Shown here piece by piece: positions 10,193 to 19,689 of a DNA stretch of 64,000 bases. The DNA comes from Paracoccaceae bacterium. Lineage in GTDB: Bacteria; Pseudomonadota; Alphaproteobacteria; Rhodobacterales; Rhodobacteraceae. The stretch is from NCBI GenBank assembly GCA_024639125.1, contig JAHEJA010000011.1, forward strand, positions 1 to 64,000, given 5' to 3'. Every line of letters begins with the position of its first letter. The stretch's first letter is position 1. The notes below the pieces were generated by a model. That model saw only the letters and a program-made list of their open reading frames with translations, did not search any database and was not told where the DNA came from. Made by a program: the position numbers and the translations under genes.

Positions 10193-11071
10193 ATGACAGC
10201 ATATCAAATAGACTGGGTCGATGCATTTTGTGATGTGCCTTTTGGGGGCAATGGATGTGCCGTTGTCCATGATGCTGGTGATCTATCGGCTGACGTCTGC
10301 ATGAAATTCGTTCAAGAAACCTCTTTGGTTGAATGCACATTTCTAGAACCGTCCCTCAATGCGGATTTCAAGGTTCGCTATTTTTTGGCGTCCAAGGAAA
10401 TCCCCTTTGCCGGCCACCCGACTATTGCCACCGTAATGTCGTTGTTGCACCGGGATAAATTGCAATCTGATACGCTAACTTTGGAAACGGGGGCTGGGGT
10501 TGTCCATGTTGAAATCGACACAGCCTTTGATCGTCCGCGTATCATAATGACACAAATTGCACCTGTTTTTGGGGCTGAATTAGATGTGGCGATGATTGCT
10601 AAAATTGGGAATATTTCGCCCCAAGATATTATTGCTCCGCCACAGGTCGTATCCACTGGGTTACCGTTTACGATTGTCATTTTACGGGATCACGATGTGC
10701 TACGATCGCTTCGGCTGGATCATGCCCTGTTAGACAAATATCTTGATGCGGGGGCTAAGCTAAACCTGATGGAACCCTTTTGGGCCACGCTTGAGGGCGC
10801 TTCAGAGATTGGTGACACGTTTTCGCGACTGTTGCTGAAACAGCCCGGTCCAGTCGAAGATCCCTTTACTGGGTCTGCAACCGGGGCGCTTGCGTCGTAT
10901 TTGTGGTCCCGTGATTTGATTGAGGATCGTAATTTCATCGCAGAACAAGGGCATTGGCTTGGTCGCCCGGGCATGGCGCAGGTTCAGGTGCTAGGTCCAC
11001 AAAAAGCCATTAGCGGCGTGCGCGTTGCAGGCAGCGCACATGTCCTAATGAGCGGAACACTCTATTTATAA
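10193..11071 (+). CDS. PhzF-family isomerase/epimerase
   Basis: A 292-residue protein of the diaminopimelate-epimerase fold family named after phenazine biosynthesis PhzF. It shows the opening VDAFCDVPFGGNGCAVV, the acidic catalytic position in SLVECTFLEP, the phrase IPFAGHPTIATV and the C-terminal DPFTGSATGALASYLW, all typical of the family. PhzF itself isomerises a dihydro-hydroxyanthranilate, but most relatives have unknown substrates. No phenazine genes are nearby. ATG 10193 was chosen although its ribosome site is poor; the TTG at 10169 overlaps the palindrome. Confidence 0.88.
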   Translation: MTAYQIDWVDAFCDVPFGGNGCAVVHDAGDLSADVCMKFVQETSLVECTFLEPSLNADFKVRYFLASKEIPFAGHPTIATVMSLLHRDKLQSDTLTLETGAGVVHVEIDTAFDRPRIIMTQIAPVFGAELDVAMIAKIGNISPQDIIAPPQVVSTGLPFTIVILRDHDVLRSLRLDHALLDKYLDAGAKLNLMEPFWATLEGASEIGDTFSRLLLKQPGPVEDPFTGSATGALASYLWSRDLIEDRNFIAEQGHWLGRPGMAQVQVLGPQKAISGVRVAGSAHVLMSGTLYL

Positions 11072-11131
11072 CCAGCGATCTCTGGACGACCCCTTTAGGG
11101 GGTGGGCTGTTGGGGAACACTAAAAAGCAAT

Positions 11132-11163
11132 AAAAAGCGGCCTCACCATCATGATGAAACCGC
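11132..11163 (-). terminator. Terminator of trxB, possibly bidirectional
   Basis: On the minus strand GCGGTTTCA pairs with TGAGGCCGC (nine pairs, two of them G-T) and is followed by TTTTTATT. On the plus strand the hairpin is followed by CCTTTGTTTT, so it may also stop transcription from the PhzF-like gene. It lies between these two convergent genes. Confidence 0.75.
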
Positions 11164-11248
11164 CTTTGTTTTACGATAACGCCATCGAGTGCGCTAACTG
11201 ACTATTGCTTGACTACGATGCGATAAAAGATGCCGCTCAGCGGGTGTA

Positions 11249-12205
<957 letters not shown>

Positions 12206-12226
12206 TCATAAATTCGCTTTGACTCC

Positions 12227-12250
12227 ATATAACGAGCCAACACGTTATAT
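12227..12250. promoter_or_regulatory. Inverted repeat in the trxB/lrp gap
   Basis: ATATAACG and CGTTATAT form a perfect eight-base inverted repeat with an eight-base spacer, 36 bases upstream of trxB. The size and A+T-rich arms suit a dimeric regulator, perhaps the adjacent Lrp-type protein. Confidence 0.5.
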
Positions 12251-12297
12251 AAAAGAGGCATGACGTAACGGCGGTTCATTTCCCAAATCCAATACGG

Positions 12298-12330
12298 AAT
12301 AATATTACGAATGTGTGAAATAATATTGCG
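12298..12330. promoter_or_regulatory. Phased direct repeats upstream of the lrp-type gene
   Basis: AATAATATTACG (12298-12309) and AATAATATTGCG (12319-12330) match in 11 of 12 positions and start 21 bases apart, that is two helical turns on the same face of the DNA. Lrp-family proteins commonly bind phased A+T-rich sites, so autoregulation is a reasonable guess. Confidence 0.5.
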
Positions 12331-12379
12331 CAGTGCCGCGCTCTTGGTGTAAGAAAGTGAAAAATACATGGGAAGATAC

Positions 12380-12880
12380 ATGCCACTTACACGCTTAGAC
12401 CCGATTGATAGATTGATCTTAGCCGAATTGCAGGCGGATGGCCGGATGACCAATGTGGAATTGGCCCGCCGCGTTGGTATTTCGGCACCACCTTGTTTGC
12501 GTCGTGTTCGCGCACTCGAGGATCAGGGCTATATCAAAGGGTTTCATGCGGATGTAGATGCCCGCGCCTTGGGGTTCGAAGTTCAAGTCTTTGCAATGGT
12601 CGGGTTGCAAAGCCAAGCCGAAGCAGATTTGCGCGCGTTCGAGGGGCGCTGCGAAGCCTGGCCTTTGGTGCGTGAATGTCACATGCTGAACGGCGAAGTT
12701 GATTTCATGCTGAAATGCGTTGCTCCTGATCTAAGCTCGTTTCAGAGTTTTCTCACAGGTGAATTGCTGACGGCCCCAAATGTTGCCAGCGTAAAAACCA
12801 GCTTGGTCATTCGCGGTGCCAAAGACGAACCGGGTGTGCCGTTTGATGTCTTGGAAAACCGCTTGGCGCGTAACGCTTAG
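12380..12880 (+). CDS. Lrp/AsnC-family transcriptional regulator
   Basis: A 166-residue regulator with an N-terminal winged helix (LDPIDRLILAELQADGRMTNVELARRVGISAPPCLRRVRAL) and a C-terminal RAM effector domain. Lrp-family proteins sense amino acids or related small molecules and bind DNA as octamers. ATG 12380 has GGGAAGA ahead; the frame also opens at 12368. It is divergent from trxB and overlaps convergently with pgeF by four bases. The shared upstream repeats suggest that it controls trxB and itself, but the ligand is unknown. Confidence 0.92.
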   Translation: MPLTRLDPIDRLILAELQADGRMTNVELARRVGISAPPCLRRVRALEDQGYIKGFHADVDARALGFEVQVFAMVGLQSQAEADLRAFEGRCEAWPLVRECHMLNGEVDFMLKCVAPDLSSFQSFLTGELLTAPNVASVKTSLVIRGAKDEPGVPFDVLENRLARNA

Positions 12881-13644
12881 ACCTGTTCCAAAGAAATCGT
12901 TGAAATAAGCCGGCCATAGTCGGCTTCGCCGCGATGTGTTGTTCGGCGATATGAATAAAAAAGGTCGGCGTCTGAATAGGTGCATGCCTTGATCCATTCC
13001 GCATTTTTGATCCCTGCCGAACGCAGCGCATTGACCCCAAAGGCAGGTAGATCAAATTGGTATTTACCCGCCGTTGTGCCGTTCACAAAGAAACGAGAAT
13101 AGCGGGAATCGTGGTCCATGAATTCTTCTAGGAATTCTTGGCCCACTTCATAAGCTGGTTGACTGATGCACGGCCCAACAACCGCTTGAATAGTGTCGCG
13201 CTTTGCCCCCAAGGACACCATGGTTTCAACAGTGTTTTCCAACACACCATCCACAACGCCACGCCAACCTGCATGGGCAGCACCGATAACGCCTGCTGTG
13301 GCATCTGCAAACAACACCGGCTGGCAATCTGCAGTTAGAATTGCCAAAGCCAATCCTTGGGTTGTTGTCACTACGCCATCTGCTTTTGGTTTTTCGTCAA
13401 AGGGCTGGGTTGCAACCACGACATCAGCAGAATGTGTTTGATGGATGCCCACTAAATTATCGGCTGGAATTCCCATGTCTTGGGCGACACGCGCACGGTT
13501 TATGGCAACGATTTCAGATTGATCAGAAGACCCTTGGCCACAGTTCAATCCTTCGAATATCCCTGAGGACGCACCGCCCAACCGCGTGTAAAACCCATGC
13601 CGAAACGGGGTCAAAACAGGGGATGTTAATGCCTTGAGTGTCAT
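12877..13644 (-). CDS. pgeF: Laccase-domain purine nucleoside phosphorylase (PgeF/YfiH family)
   Basis: A 255-residue copper/zinc protein of the DUF152 family. YfiH-type enzymes act on adenosine and inosine or trim misincorporated serine from peptidoglycan precursors (PgeF); which applies here is open. The metal ligands are visible in GIHQTHSADVV, LTADCQPVLFAD and GAAHAGWRG, in the usual order. Its start overlaps the midA stop by four bases (ATGA), making it the last gene of lgt-midA-pgeF. Its stop overlaps the convergent lrp stop. Confidence 0.92.
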   Translation of the reverse strand: MTLKALTSPVLTPFRHGFYTRLGGASSGIFEGLNCGQGSSDQSEIVAINRARVAQDMGIPADNLVGIHQTHSADVVVATQPFDEKPKADGVVTTTQGLALAILTADCQPVLFADATAGVIGAAHAGWRGVVDGVLENTVETMVSLGAKRDTIQAVVGPCISQPAYEVGQEFLEEFMDHDSRYSRFFVNGTTAGKYQFDLPAFGVNALRSAGIKNAEWIKACTYSDADLFYSYRRTTHRGEADYGRLISTISLEQV

Positions 13645-14705
13645 GTTTCAAATCCAGCTGGCGGTTTTGCGGTGTTTGGAAAAAGTGCGATTGCTTTGAA
13701 CAGGTTCCCCATTTCATGCGGATGTGTCAATCGCCTATGTGCCGCAATCAGCGTATCCAATGCCTGCCCTGATACCTGAGCCGCAAGCGCTTCGGCACGT
13801 GCGGTGATTCCAAGTCGTTCTAAAACAATGCCTTGGGGTGTCACGCGGCTAAAACTGCACGGCGCGGCGCGTGCAATCGCTTCGAAATCGACATGTGCCG
13901 TTAGGTCGGCCGCGCCGGGCGTGAGCAGCGGGTCAACATAGGCGTGATCTTTCATCGCTTGAAAGGTATCCCCCAAAGACCGCCAGTCGCCGTAATCAAT
14001 GATCAATGCCGCGCCACCATGTGCATTTATGTGAGTCCCAATTTGTCCGATATAGTGATCAACTTGGGGGCAAATTTCCACAATGTCACCGTCTTGGGTA
14101 TCGTCCAGTCGATGTGCAAGAAACGCAGGCTCAATTTTGACTTCACTGGCTGTGAAGGTGAATTTATCATTCTGCAATCCAACAGAGCGTTCTTGCCATC
14201 CTGCGCCATTACGAATGAATTGTCGAATGGGAAGCGCGTCGAAAAATTCGTTTGCAATCAATAGTAAAGGTTGATCAGGAAGCGCATCTATATGGTCGAT
14301 CCACTGGGGTGAATAATCGCTCAATTGCTTGGCTTGTTCTTGGCGCAAGGCTGGGGACGCGTCATATAAACAGAGCTGCGCAGCGGCGTGAAACCCATCA
14401 ACTTTGGCCGTTGCGCGCATGACATCGTGCATTAATGTCCCGCGCCCGGGGCCAAGTTCTGCCAAGGTAAATGTGCTGGGCCGCCCTTGGTCCATCCAAG
14501 TTTGTGCAAGGCATAGACCGATCACTTCGCCGAACATCTGACTAATTTCTGGGGCGGTTATGAAATCGCCTTGGGCGCCAAAAACTGGGCGCGTCGTGTA
14601 ATACCCCAGTGTTGGATGCATCAAGCAAAGGTCCATATAGTCAGCGATAGACATTGGTCCGTTTTCCGCAATGCGATCACGTAGGATGGTGGCCAGAGTC
14701 GTCAT
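13641..14705 (-). CDS. Class I SAM-dependent methyltransferase, MidA/NDUFAF7 family
   Basis: A 354-residue protein matching the family of mitochondrial NDUFAF7, which methylates an arginine of a complex I subunit. Recognisable parts are MSIADYMDLCLMHPTLGYYTTR, GDFITAPEISQMFGE and the SAM loop ELGPGRGTLMHDVMR. ATG 14705 overlaps the lgt stop in ATGA, so the longer start at 14756 inside lgt is rejected. The lgt-midA-pgeF order is one I recall from many alphaproteobacteria. A role in respiratory complex I assembly is inferred from the family only. Confidence 0.9.
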   Translation of the reverse strand: MTTLATILRDRIAENGPMSIADYMDLCLMHPTLGYYTTRPVFGAQGDFITAPEISQMFGEVIGLCLAQTWMDQGRPSTFTLAELGPGRGTLMHDVMRATAKVDGFHAAAQLCLYDASPALRQEQAKQLSDYSPQWIDHIDALPDQPLLLIANEFFDALPIRQFIRNGAGWQERSVGLQNDKFTFTASEVKIEPAFLAHRLDDTQDGDIVEICPQVDHYIGQIGTHINAHGGAALIIDYGDWRSLGDTFQAMKDHAYVDPLLTPGAADLTAHVDFEAIARAAPCSFSRVTPQGIVLERLGITARAEALAAQVSGQALDTLIAAHRRLTHPHEMGNLFKAIALFPNTAKPPAGFET

Positions 14706-15583
14706 TTTGGCGCTTTGGTCCGTGCAAAGAGAATCAGAATAATACCCAATATCCACATCGGGCTAGATAGGATTTGACCCATGGTTAATCCCCAATCCCC
14801 GAATTGTATCGCATAGCCCAACGGATTACCGGGCGTTTGAAACTGCGCATCAGGTTGACGGACCAGTTCGACTATGCTGCGGGCGATCCCATAGCCGCAA
14901 AAGAATACGCCTGTGATGAGCCAAGGCCGCTTTAAAGCGTTGTAGCCAAAGGCCAAAACGATCACAACGGCCCCTAACACAAGCCCTTCGAGCAAGGCTT
15001 CGTATAGCTGCGAGGGATGCCGCGCACATAGCCCGTCGATTTGCCCACACGCTTGCGCAGCCTCTCCGGGAAACACAACGCCCCAAGGGGCATCTGTCGG
15101 ACGCCCCCAGAGTTCCGCGTTGATAAAATTTGCGATCCGACCCAACAAAAGCCCGATCGGTACCGACAATGCCAATAGATCCGCGCCAGAACCGAAGGGG
15201 ATCAAATGTTTTCGGAAATAGATAATTGCGGCAAAGATAACACCAAGCAAACCGCCATGAAACGACATGCCGCCCTGCCAAAGCATCAAGATTTCTAAAG
15301 GGTGCGATAGATAGTACATCGGTTGATAAAACGCCACATAGCCAAGACGCCCACCCAAAATCACCCCGAGAATGATATAGGTCAGCAAATCTTCTACTTG
15401 TAGCGGCTCTAAGGGCGCTTGGTTTCTGGGCCAAAGATCGGCGCGTCGGGTTGCCAGAACCGCCAATCGCCACCCCAAAAGAATGCCAATAATATAGGCC
15501 AAAGCGTACCACCTTAGGGAAAATTCCATTCCCAAGGCGGAGATCGTGAAAATTTCAGGCGATATGTTCGGAAACTGTAACAT
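14702..15583 (-). CDS. lgt: Prolipoprotein diacylglyceryl transferase
   Basis: A 293-residue inner-membrane enzyme that transfers diacylglycerol from phosphatidylglycerol to the lipobox cysteine of prolipoproteins. About seven hydrophobic segments are present. Signature stretches are GGMSFHGGLLG with the essential His, the RIANFINAELWGRPT motif, and RHPSQLYEALLEG. It is first in an operon with midA and pgeF, starting at ATG 15583. Confidence 0.97.
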   Translation of the reverse strand: MLQFPNISPEIFTISALGMEFSLRWYALAYIIGILLGWRLAVLATRRADLWPRNQAPLEPLQVEDLLTYIILGVILGGRLGYVAFYQPMYYLSHPLEILMLWQGGMSFHGGLLGVIFAAIIYFRKHLIPFGSGADLLALSVPIGLLLGRIANFINAELWGRPTDAPWGVVFPGEAAQACGQIDGLCARHPSQLYEALLEGLVLGAVVIVLAFGYNALKRPWLITGVFFCGYGIARSIVELVRQPDAQFQTPGNPLGYAIQFGDWGLTMGQILSSPMWILGIILILFARTKAPK

Positions 15584-15687
15584 TTTGGCTTTCTAAAGTG
15601 GGCTTGTTTTCTAGATAACCAAAAGTCTGACTTGAGACTAGGCCCAACTAGCCCCATATAGAGTATAAAGTAATTGTGGAGAGCCCC

Positions 15688-15927
15688 ATGCAAACGAAAA
15701 ATAAAATGCTTGATGACATTTCAAAGCTTATGACCAACGCCATGGGTGTTGCACAAGGCGCTAAGGACGAGGCGGACAACGCATTCAAGTCAATGATTGA
15801 CCGCTGGTTGGCAGATCGCGATTTTGTCACCCGCGAAGAATTTGATGCCGTTCGTGCAATGGCGCAAAAGGCACGCGAAGAAAACCAAGCGCTCAAGGCG
15901 CGTTTGGATGCTTTGGAAGCCAAATAA
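15688..15927 (+). CDS. ubiK: UbiK/BMFP-domain accessory protein
   Basis: A 79-residue protein of the former DUF526 family. UbiK is an accessory factor for ubiquinone biosynthesis that binds lipids; the C-terminal half (residues about 45-79) is a coiled coil with heptads ending KARLDALEAK, as in BMFP proteins. ATG 15688 has GGAGAG just ahead; the GTG at 15676 would put that site inside the gene. It stands alone and is followed by a terminator. Confidence 0.85.
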   Translation: MQTKNKMLDDISKLMTNAMGVAQGAKDEADNAFKSMIDRWLADRDFVTREEFDAVRAMAQKAREENQALKARLDALEAK

Positions 15928-15952
15928 ACCTCTAAAACCTTAAGAATTCATG

Positions 15953-15979
15953 AAAGCCGTCCCCTTGGGGCGGCTTTTT
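15953..15979 (+). terminator. Intrinsic terminator after ubiK
   Basis: AAAGCCG and CCCC pair with GGGG and CGGCTTT around a TT turn, with one bulged T, followed by more T residues. It lies 25 bases after the ubiK stop. Confidence 0.82.
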
Positions 15980-16170
15980 GCTGTATTTGGTAAAGTTTTT
16001 TCACATATCCACAACTTATTGCGGTTACCCCAAAGATTTTGCTTTACAGATGATATAAAGCACAGCACCATATCTAGTAAGAGGCGTTGTGATAACCGCA
16101 TCCCCTTGAGCAGGCACCAAGCGTTTGGGATACTGCCATATCCATGCGCTAAGCAAAAAGAGGTGGCGCT

Positions 16171-16671
16171 ATGGCATTGAGTGAAAACTATATCGAAGAC
16201 GATATTCATCCGATTGACATCGTGGAACATATTGCATCCCATCATGAGTGGGAATTTGATCGGGTCACAGATGATCAAATTGCAATGGTTGTCCAAGGGC
16301 AATGGCGATCCTATTCCATAACCTTGGCGTGGTCTGCCTATGATGAAACCCTGCGCATGATCTGTACCTTTGAAATGGAACCCCCAAGCGAAACACTTCC
16401 TGCGCTTTATGAAACGTTGAACGAAGTGAATGACCAATGCTGGGCGGGTGCGTTCACTTATTGGCAGGAACAAGCCTTGATGGTGTATCGGTATGGTTTG
16501 GTGCTCAGTGGGGAACAAATTGCATCAGCGGAACAAATCGACACGATGATTACCGCCGCAGTGTTAAGTTCGGAACGCTACTATCCAGCCTTTCAATTGG
16601 TGGTTTATGGCGGGCGGTCACCCAAAGACGCATTGCAAGTCGCCATTGCAGAGGCCTACGGCCACGCGTAA
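16171..16671 (+). CDS. YbjN-domain protein
   Basis: A 166-residue acidic protein of the YbjN family, which structurally resembles type III secretion chaperones; its function is unknown. The pattern HHEWEFDRVTDDQIAMVVQGQW followed by LRMICTFEMEPP and LYETLNEVNDQCWAGAF is characteristic. GAGGTGG precedes ATG 16171. It is the first gene of a run with proC, csaA and a hydroxyacid dehydrogenase; the link to proC is by position only. Confidence 0.85.
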   Translation: MALSENYIEDDIHPIDIVEHIASHHEWEFDRVTDDQIAMVVQGQWRSYSITLAWSAYDETLRMICTFEMEPPSETLPALYETLNEVNDQCWAGAFTYWQEQALMVYRYGLVLSGEQIASAEQIDTMITAAVLSSERYYPAFQLVVYGGRSPKDALQVAIAEAYGHA

Positions 16672-16705
16672 CACTGTTCGCACCTGAAAAAGTTGCGAGG
16701 AACAG

Positions 16706-17521
16706 ATGAACGAACAAGATTTGAAAACGCGCGGCCTTGTTTTGCTTGGATGCGGCAAGATGGGGTCGGCTATGTTGGCCGGCTGGCTTGCGTCTGGATT
16801 AGAGCCAACATCCGTCTATGTGGTTGACCCGTTTCCATCAGACTGGGTTAAAGCGCAGGGTGTTCATATCAATGCGCCGTTGCCTGTGTCACCGGCAATT
16901 GTTTTGATCGCTGTCAAACCGCAAATGATGCAAGATGCCTTGCCGCATTTAAAAGCGATGGGAAATTCTGATACGGTTTTTCTGTCGATTGCTGCGGGCA
17001 CATCTATTCAAACCTTTCAGCAGATATTGGGTGACAGAACTCCGATCATTCGGGCCATGCCGAATACGCCTGCGGCTGTTGGCAAAGGGATCACGGCATT
17101 GATTGGGAACACGTTTGTGTCGGATCAAGATGTCGATGTCGCCGAGCATCTCTTGCAAGCGATTGGTCAAACTGTTCGGCTCGATTCAGAATCCCAAATC
17201 GATGCCGTCACGGGCGTGTCAGGGTCAGGTCCAGCCTATGTATTTCATATGATCGAAACGCTCGCCGCTGCTGGGCGCGCACAAGGGTTGCCGGACGCGA
17301 TGGCAATGGCATTGGCCAAAGCAACCGTCGCCGGGGCAGGGGCCTTGGCTGAACAATCCGATGAAACGCCAACACAGCTTCGGATCAATGTGACAAGCCC
17401 GAATGGTACCACACAGGCCGGTTTAGACGTGTTGATGGATGCAACATCAGGCTTGCCACCTTTGATTGCAAAAACTGTGGATGCGGCAACAAAGCGATCA
17501 AAGGAGCTTGCCAATGGCTGA
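16706..17521 (+). CDS. proC: Pyrroline-5-carboxylate reductase
   Basis: A 271-residue NAD(P)H enzyme that makes proline from pyrroline-5-carboxylate. The dinucleotide loop GCGKMGSAMLAGW, the phrase IRAMPNTPAAVGKGITAL and the C-terminal signature with SGSGPAYVF and TSPNGTTQAGL are complete. AGGAAC precedes ATG 16706. It is opposed metabolically by putA at 40.5 kb. Its stop overlaps the csaA start by eight bases. Confidence 0.97.
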   Translation: MNEQDLKTRGLVLLGCGKMGSAMLAGWLASGLEPTSVYVVDPFPSDWVKAQGVHINAPLPVSPAIVLIAVKPQMMQDALPHLKAMGNSDTVFLSIAAGTSIQTFQQILGDRTPIIRAMPNTPAAVGKGITALIGNTFVSDQDVDVAEHLLQAIGQTVRLDSESQIDAVTGVSGSGPAYVFHMIETLAAAGRAQGLPDAMAMALAKATVAGAGALAEQSDETPTQLRINVTSPNGTTQAGLDVLMDATSGLPPLIAKTVDAATKRSKELANG

Positions 17522-17852
17522 GATAACGTATGACGATTTTCTCAAGGTTGATATTCGCGTCGGCACCGTGATCGACGCAGAACCCTATCCCGAAGCGCGC
17601 AAACCTGCGATCAAGCTTGTGGTTGATTTCGGTGGCGATATCGGGGTCAAGAAATCATCCGCGCAAATTACAGATCACTATGCGCCGGAGACGCTTGTCG
17701 GGAAACAGGTCATGGCGGTTGTGAATTTTCCACCGCGTCAAATTGGGAAATTTATGTCCGAAGTTTTGGTGCTAGGGGCGATGGATTCACAAGGGGCCGT
17801 GGTGTTGATTTCCCCTGATCAATCCGTTCCAAATGGCGAAAGGATGCATTGA
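17514..17852 (+). CDS. csaA: tRNA-binding domain protein, CsaA type
   Basis: A 112-residue protein consisting of one OB-fold tRNA-binding domain as found at the C terminus of MetRS. It opens ITYDDFLKVDIRVGTVIDAEPYPEA and ends with VLGAMDSQGAVVLISPDQ, both standard for CsaA, a proposed export chaperone in Bacillus and structure-specific RNA binder. AAGGAG sits eight bases before ATG 17514, inside proC. The role in alphaproteobacteria is not known. Confidence 0.92.
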   Translation: MAEITYDDFLKVDIRVGTVIDAEPYPEARKPAIKLVVDFGGDIGVKKSSAQITDHYAPETLVGKQVMAVVNFPPRQIGKFMSEVLVLGAMDSQGAVVLISPDQSVPNGERMH

Positions 17853-18802
17853 TGGATATTTTCGTGTCTCGCCCGCTGCCAGACGCCGTGTGCACAGCTG
17901 CACGGGCCTTGGGGTCTGTGACTGTGCGAACATCAACAGACCCGCTAAGCCGCGCAGAAATGATTGCAGCATTGGAAACCTATGATGTGATCTTGCCAAC
18001 TTTGCGCGATGCGTTTTCGGCGGATATCTTTGAAGGGGCCAAAGGCATTCGTTGCAAAATGATGGCAAATTTTGGCGTTGGATTTAATCACATTGATATC
18101 GCAGCGGCAAACAGCAAGGGCATAGTTGTGTCGAACACACCCGGCGCAGTAACCGATGCCACCGCAGACATTGGAATGAGTTTGATCCTTATGGCGGCGC
18201 GACGTCTTAGCGAAGGCGAACGTATGCTGCGCCAAGGTGACTGGAGCGGTTGGCATCCGACCCAAATGCTTGGCCTGCATGTGACGGGCAAAACCGTGGG
18301 CATCATCGGGATGGGGCGCATCGGTCAAGCCATTGCGCGGCGCTGTCATTTTGGGTTTGGCATGGATGTGCGCTATGTGAATCGGTCCGCCAAGGATTTA
18401 GAATTCCCAGCGGTGAAAATGGACACATTACAAGCGCTTGCTGCTCAGTGTGATGTGATCGTTGTTGCGCTTCCTGCGAATGAAAACACGCATCATCTTA
18501 TTGATGCATCCGTGTTCAATGCGATGCAGAAACATGCCTATTTCGTCAATATCGCACGGGGTGATATTGTGAACGAAGCCGATTTGATTGACGCGTTACA
18601 ACGTGGCACCATTGCCGGCGCTGGGCTGGATGTTTATGAATTCGAACCCAAAGTTCCACCCGCTTTGATCGCGATGGAAAATGTTGTGCTTTTGCCCCAT
18701 CTTGGAACTGCGTCGCTCGAAGTGCGCACACAAATGGGGCTTATGGCTGTAGAGAATATAGCGGCCTTTGTGAACGGTGGCGACATTCCCAACCGCGTTT
18801 AG
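17852..18802 (+). CDS. D-2-hydroxyacid dehydrogenase (glyoxylate/hydroxypyruvate reductase type)
   Basis: A 316-residue NAD(P)-dependent enzyme of the D-isomer-specific family. The Rossmann loop GMGRIGQAIARR is preceded by a catalytic-domain start and followed by the three catalytic elements: NIARGDIVNEADL (Arg), YEFEP (Glu) and LLPHLGTAS (His). The closest functional class is glyoxylate or hydroxypyruvate reductase, but related ketoacids are possible. ATG 17852 overlaps the csaA stop by one base; AGGA lies ten bases before. The stop overlaps the convergent tdk stop. Confidence 0.88.
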   Translation: MDIFVSRPLPDAVCTAARALGSVTVRTSTDPLSRAEMIAALETYDVILPTLRDAFSADIFEGAKGIRCKMMANFGVGFNHIDIAAANSKGIVVSNTPGAVTDATADIGMSLILMAARRLSEGERMLRQGDWSGWHPTQMLGLHVTGKTVGIIGMGRIGQAIARRCHFGFGMDVRYVNRSAKDLEFPAVKMDTLQALAAQCDVIVVALPANENTHHLIDASVFNAMQKHAYFVNIARGDIVNEADLIDALQRGTIAGAGLDVYEFEPKVPPALIAMENVVLLPHLGTASLEVRTQMGLMAVENIAAFVNGGDIPNRV

Positions 18803-19377
18803 TCACCCACAGCATCACGCCAATGGCGGCGGCACAGGGACACATAGGTTTCATTGCCGCCGATCTGCACTTGGTCGCCTTGGGTCATCGCAACTCTGTC
18901 CGGACCTTGGCGCACGACCATGGTGGCTTTCTTCCCGCAGTGGCAAATGGTGCGAATTTCGCGCATTTCATCGGCCAAAGCCAAAAGCGTCGCTGATCCT
19001 GGAAATAGGTTTCCCAAGAAATCCACACGAAGCCCATAGCACATTATGGGGATACCCAGATCATCCACTGCGCGCGCCAATTGCCAGACTTGGTCATGGC
19101 TTAGGAACTGGGCTTCGTCGATGAACACACAGGCACAATCGCCATGATCCAATCTGGCTTTGAGCTTGGCAAACAAATCTTCGCCCTGTGCAAAGGTATC
19201 CGCAGCCTCGCCAATGCCAATACGCGACCCAATGCGCCCGTCACCGGCGCGATTGTCGAATTGAGCCGTCATCAAATAGGGGGTCATCCCGCGTTCGCGA
19301 TAGTTATGCGCGGCCTGCAACAGTAATGTCGATTTGCCCGCATTCATCGTGGAATAGTGAAAGTATAGTTTTGCCAT
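18799..19377 (-). CDS. tdk: Thymidine kinase
   Basis: A 192-residue type II thymidine kinase that phosphorylates thymidine for salvage. It has the Walker A loop STMNAGKSTLLLQA, the Walker B region CVFIDEAQFLS, and the zinc cysteines CHCGKKA and the C-terminal CRRHW. ATG 19377 (MAKLYFHYSTMNAGK) is taken rather than 19416 because it gives the family's usual N terminus. It overlaps the preceding hydroxyacid dehydrogenase by four bases at the stop codons. Confidence 0.96.
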   Translation of the reverse strand: MAKLYFHYSTMNAGKSTLLLQAAHNYRERGMTPYLMTAQFDNRAGDGRIGSRIGIGEAADTFAQGEDLFAKLKARLDHGDCACVFIDEAQFLSHDQVWQLARAVDDLGIPIMCYGLRVDFLGNLFPGSATLLALADEMREIRTICHCGKKATMVVRQGPDRVAMTQGDQVQIGGNETYVSLCRRHWRDAVGD

Positions 19378-19463
19378 AAGTCCGATATGCCTTGGCCTAT
19401 CGATGTTGGCAAGCAAGTTTCAGGGCGGGGATTAGGAAAGCTAAGTCCTAAGGTTTGAAAATT

Positions 19464-19522
19464 GATCACTGGTTAACAAAAAATCCACTCACGGTTTTTC
19501 CGAAAGTCGATCACTCGTTTAC
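19464..19522. promoter_or_regulatory. Direct repeats in the 312-base gap before the 19.7 kb gene
   Basis: GATCACTGGTTAAC (19464-19477) and GATCACTCGTTTAC (19509-19522) match at 12 of 14 positions and start 45 bases apart. They are the clearest structure in the gene-free stretch 19378-19689, which otherwise holds a short CCGC-TATAAA-GCGG hairpin near 19556 and a CCCC/GGGG dyad close to the next start. The repeats are candidate binding sites for a regulator, perhaps the gene product downstream. Confidence 0.4.
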
Positions 19523-19689
19523 GATTACAATCCCCAAAACTTTCCCCACCCTGATCCGCTATAAAGCGGCACTCACGAAAACCCCTAAAACCCGAGGTCA
19601 TTAAGACGGTGACATTTATTCAGAACTTCTGTAATGGGAAAAGGAGTAAAGGTTTCCCCCAATTAAGTGGGGATGAGGTGGGGAATGTC

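Noticed and set aside
10193-11071. Phenazine biosynthesis
   Set aside because: Only a PhzF-family protein is present; the family is widespread and no other phz gene is nearby.
14850-15512. Minus-strand frame of 220 codons in another frame of lgt
   Set aside because: lgt is certain from its motifs; the alternative frame is rich in Arg, Cys and Trp, as out-of-frame GC-rich sequence is.
16006-16014. DnaA box-like ATATCCACA
   Set aside because: A single near-match without neighbouring boxes or replication genes does not indicate an origin.
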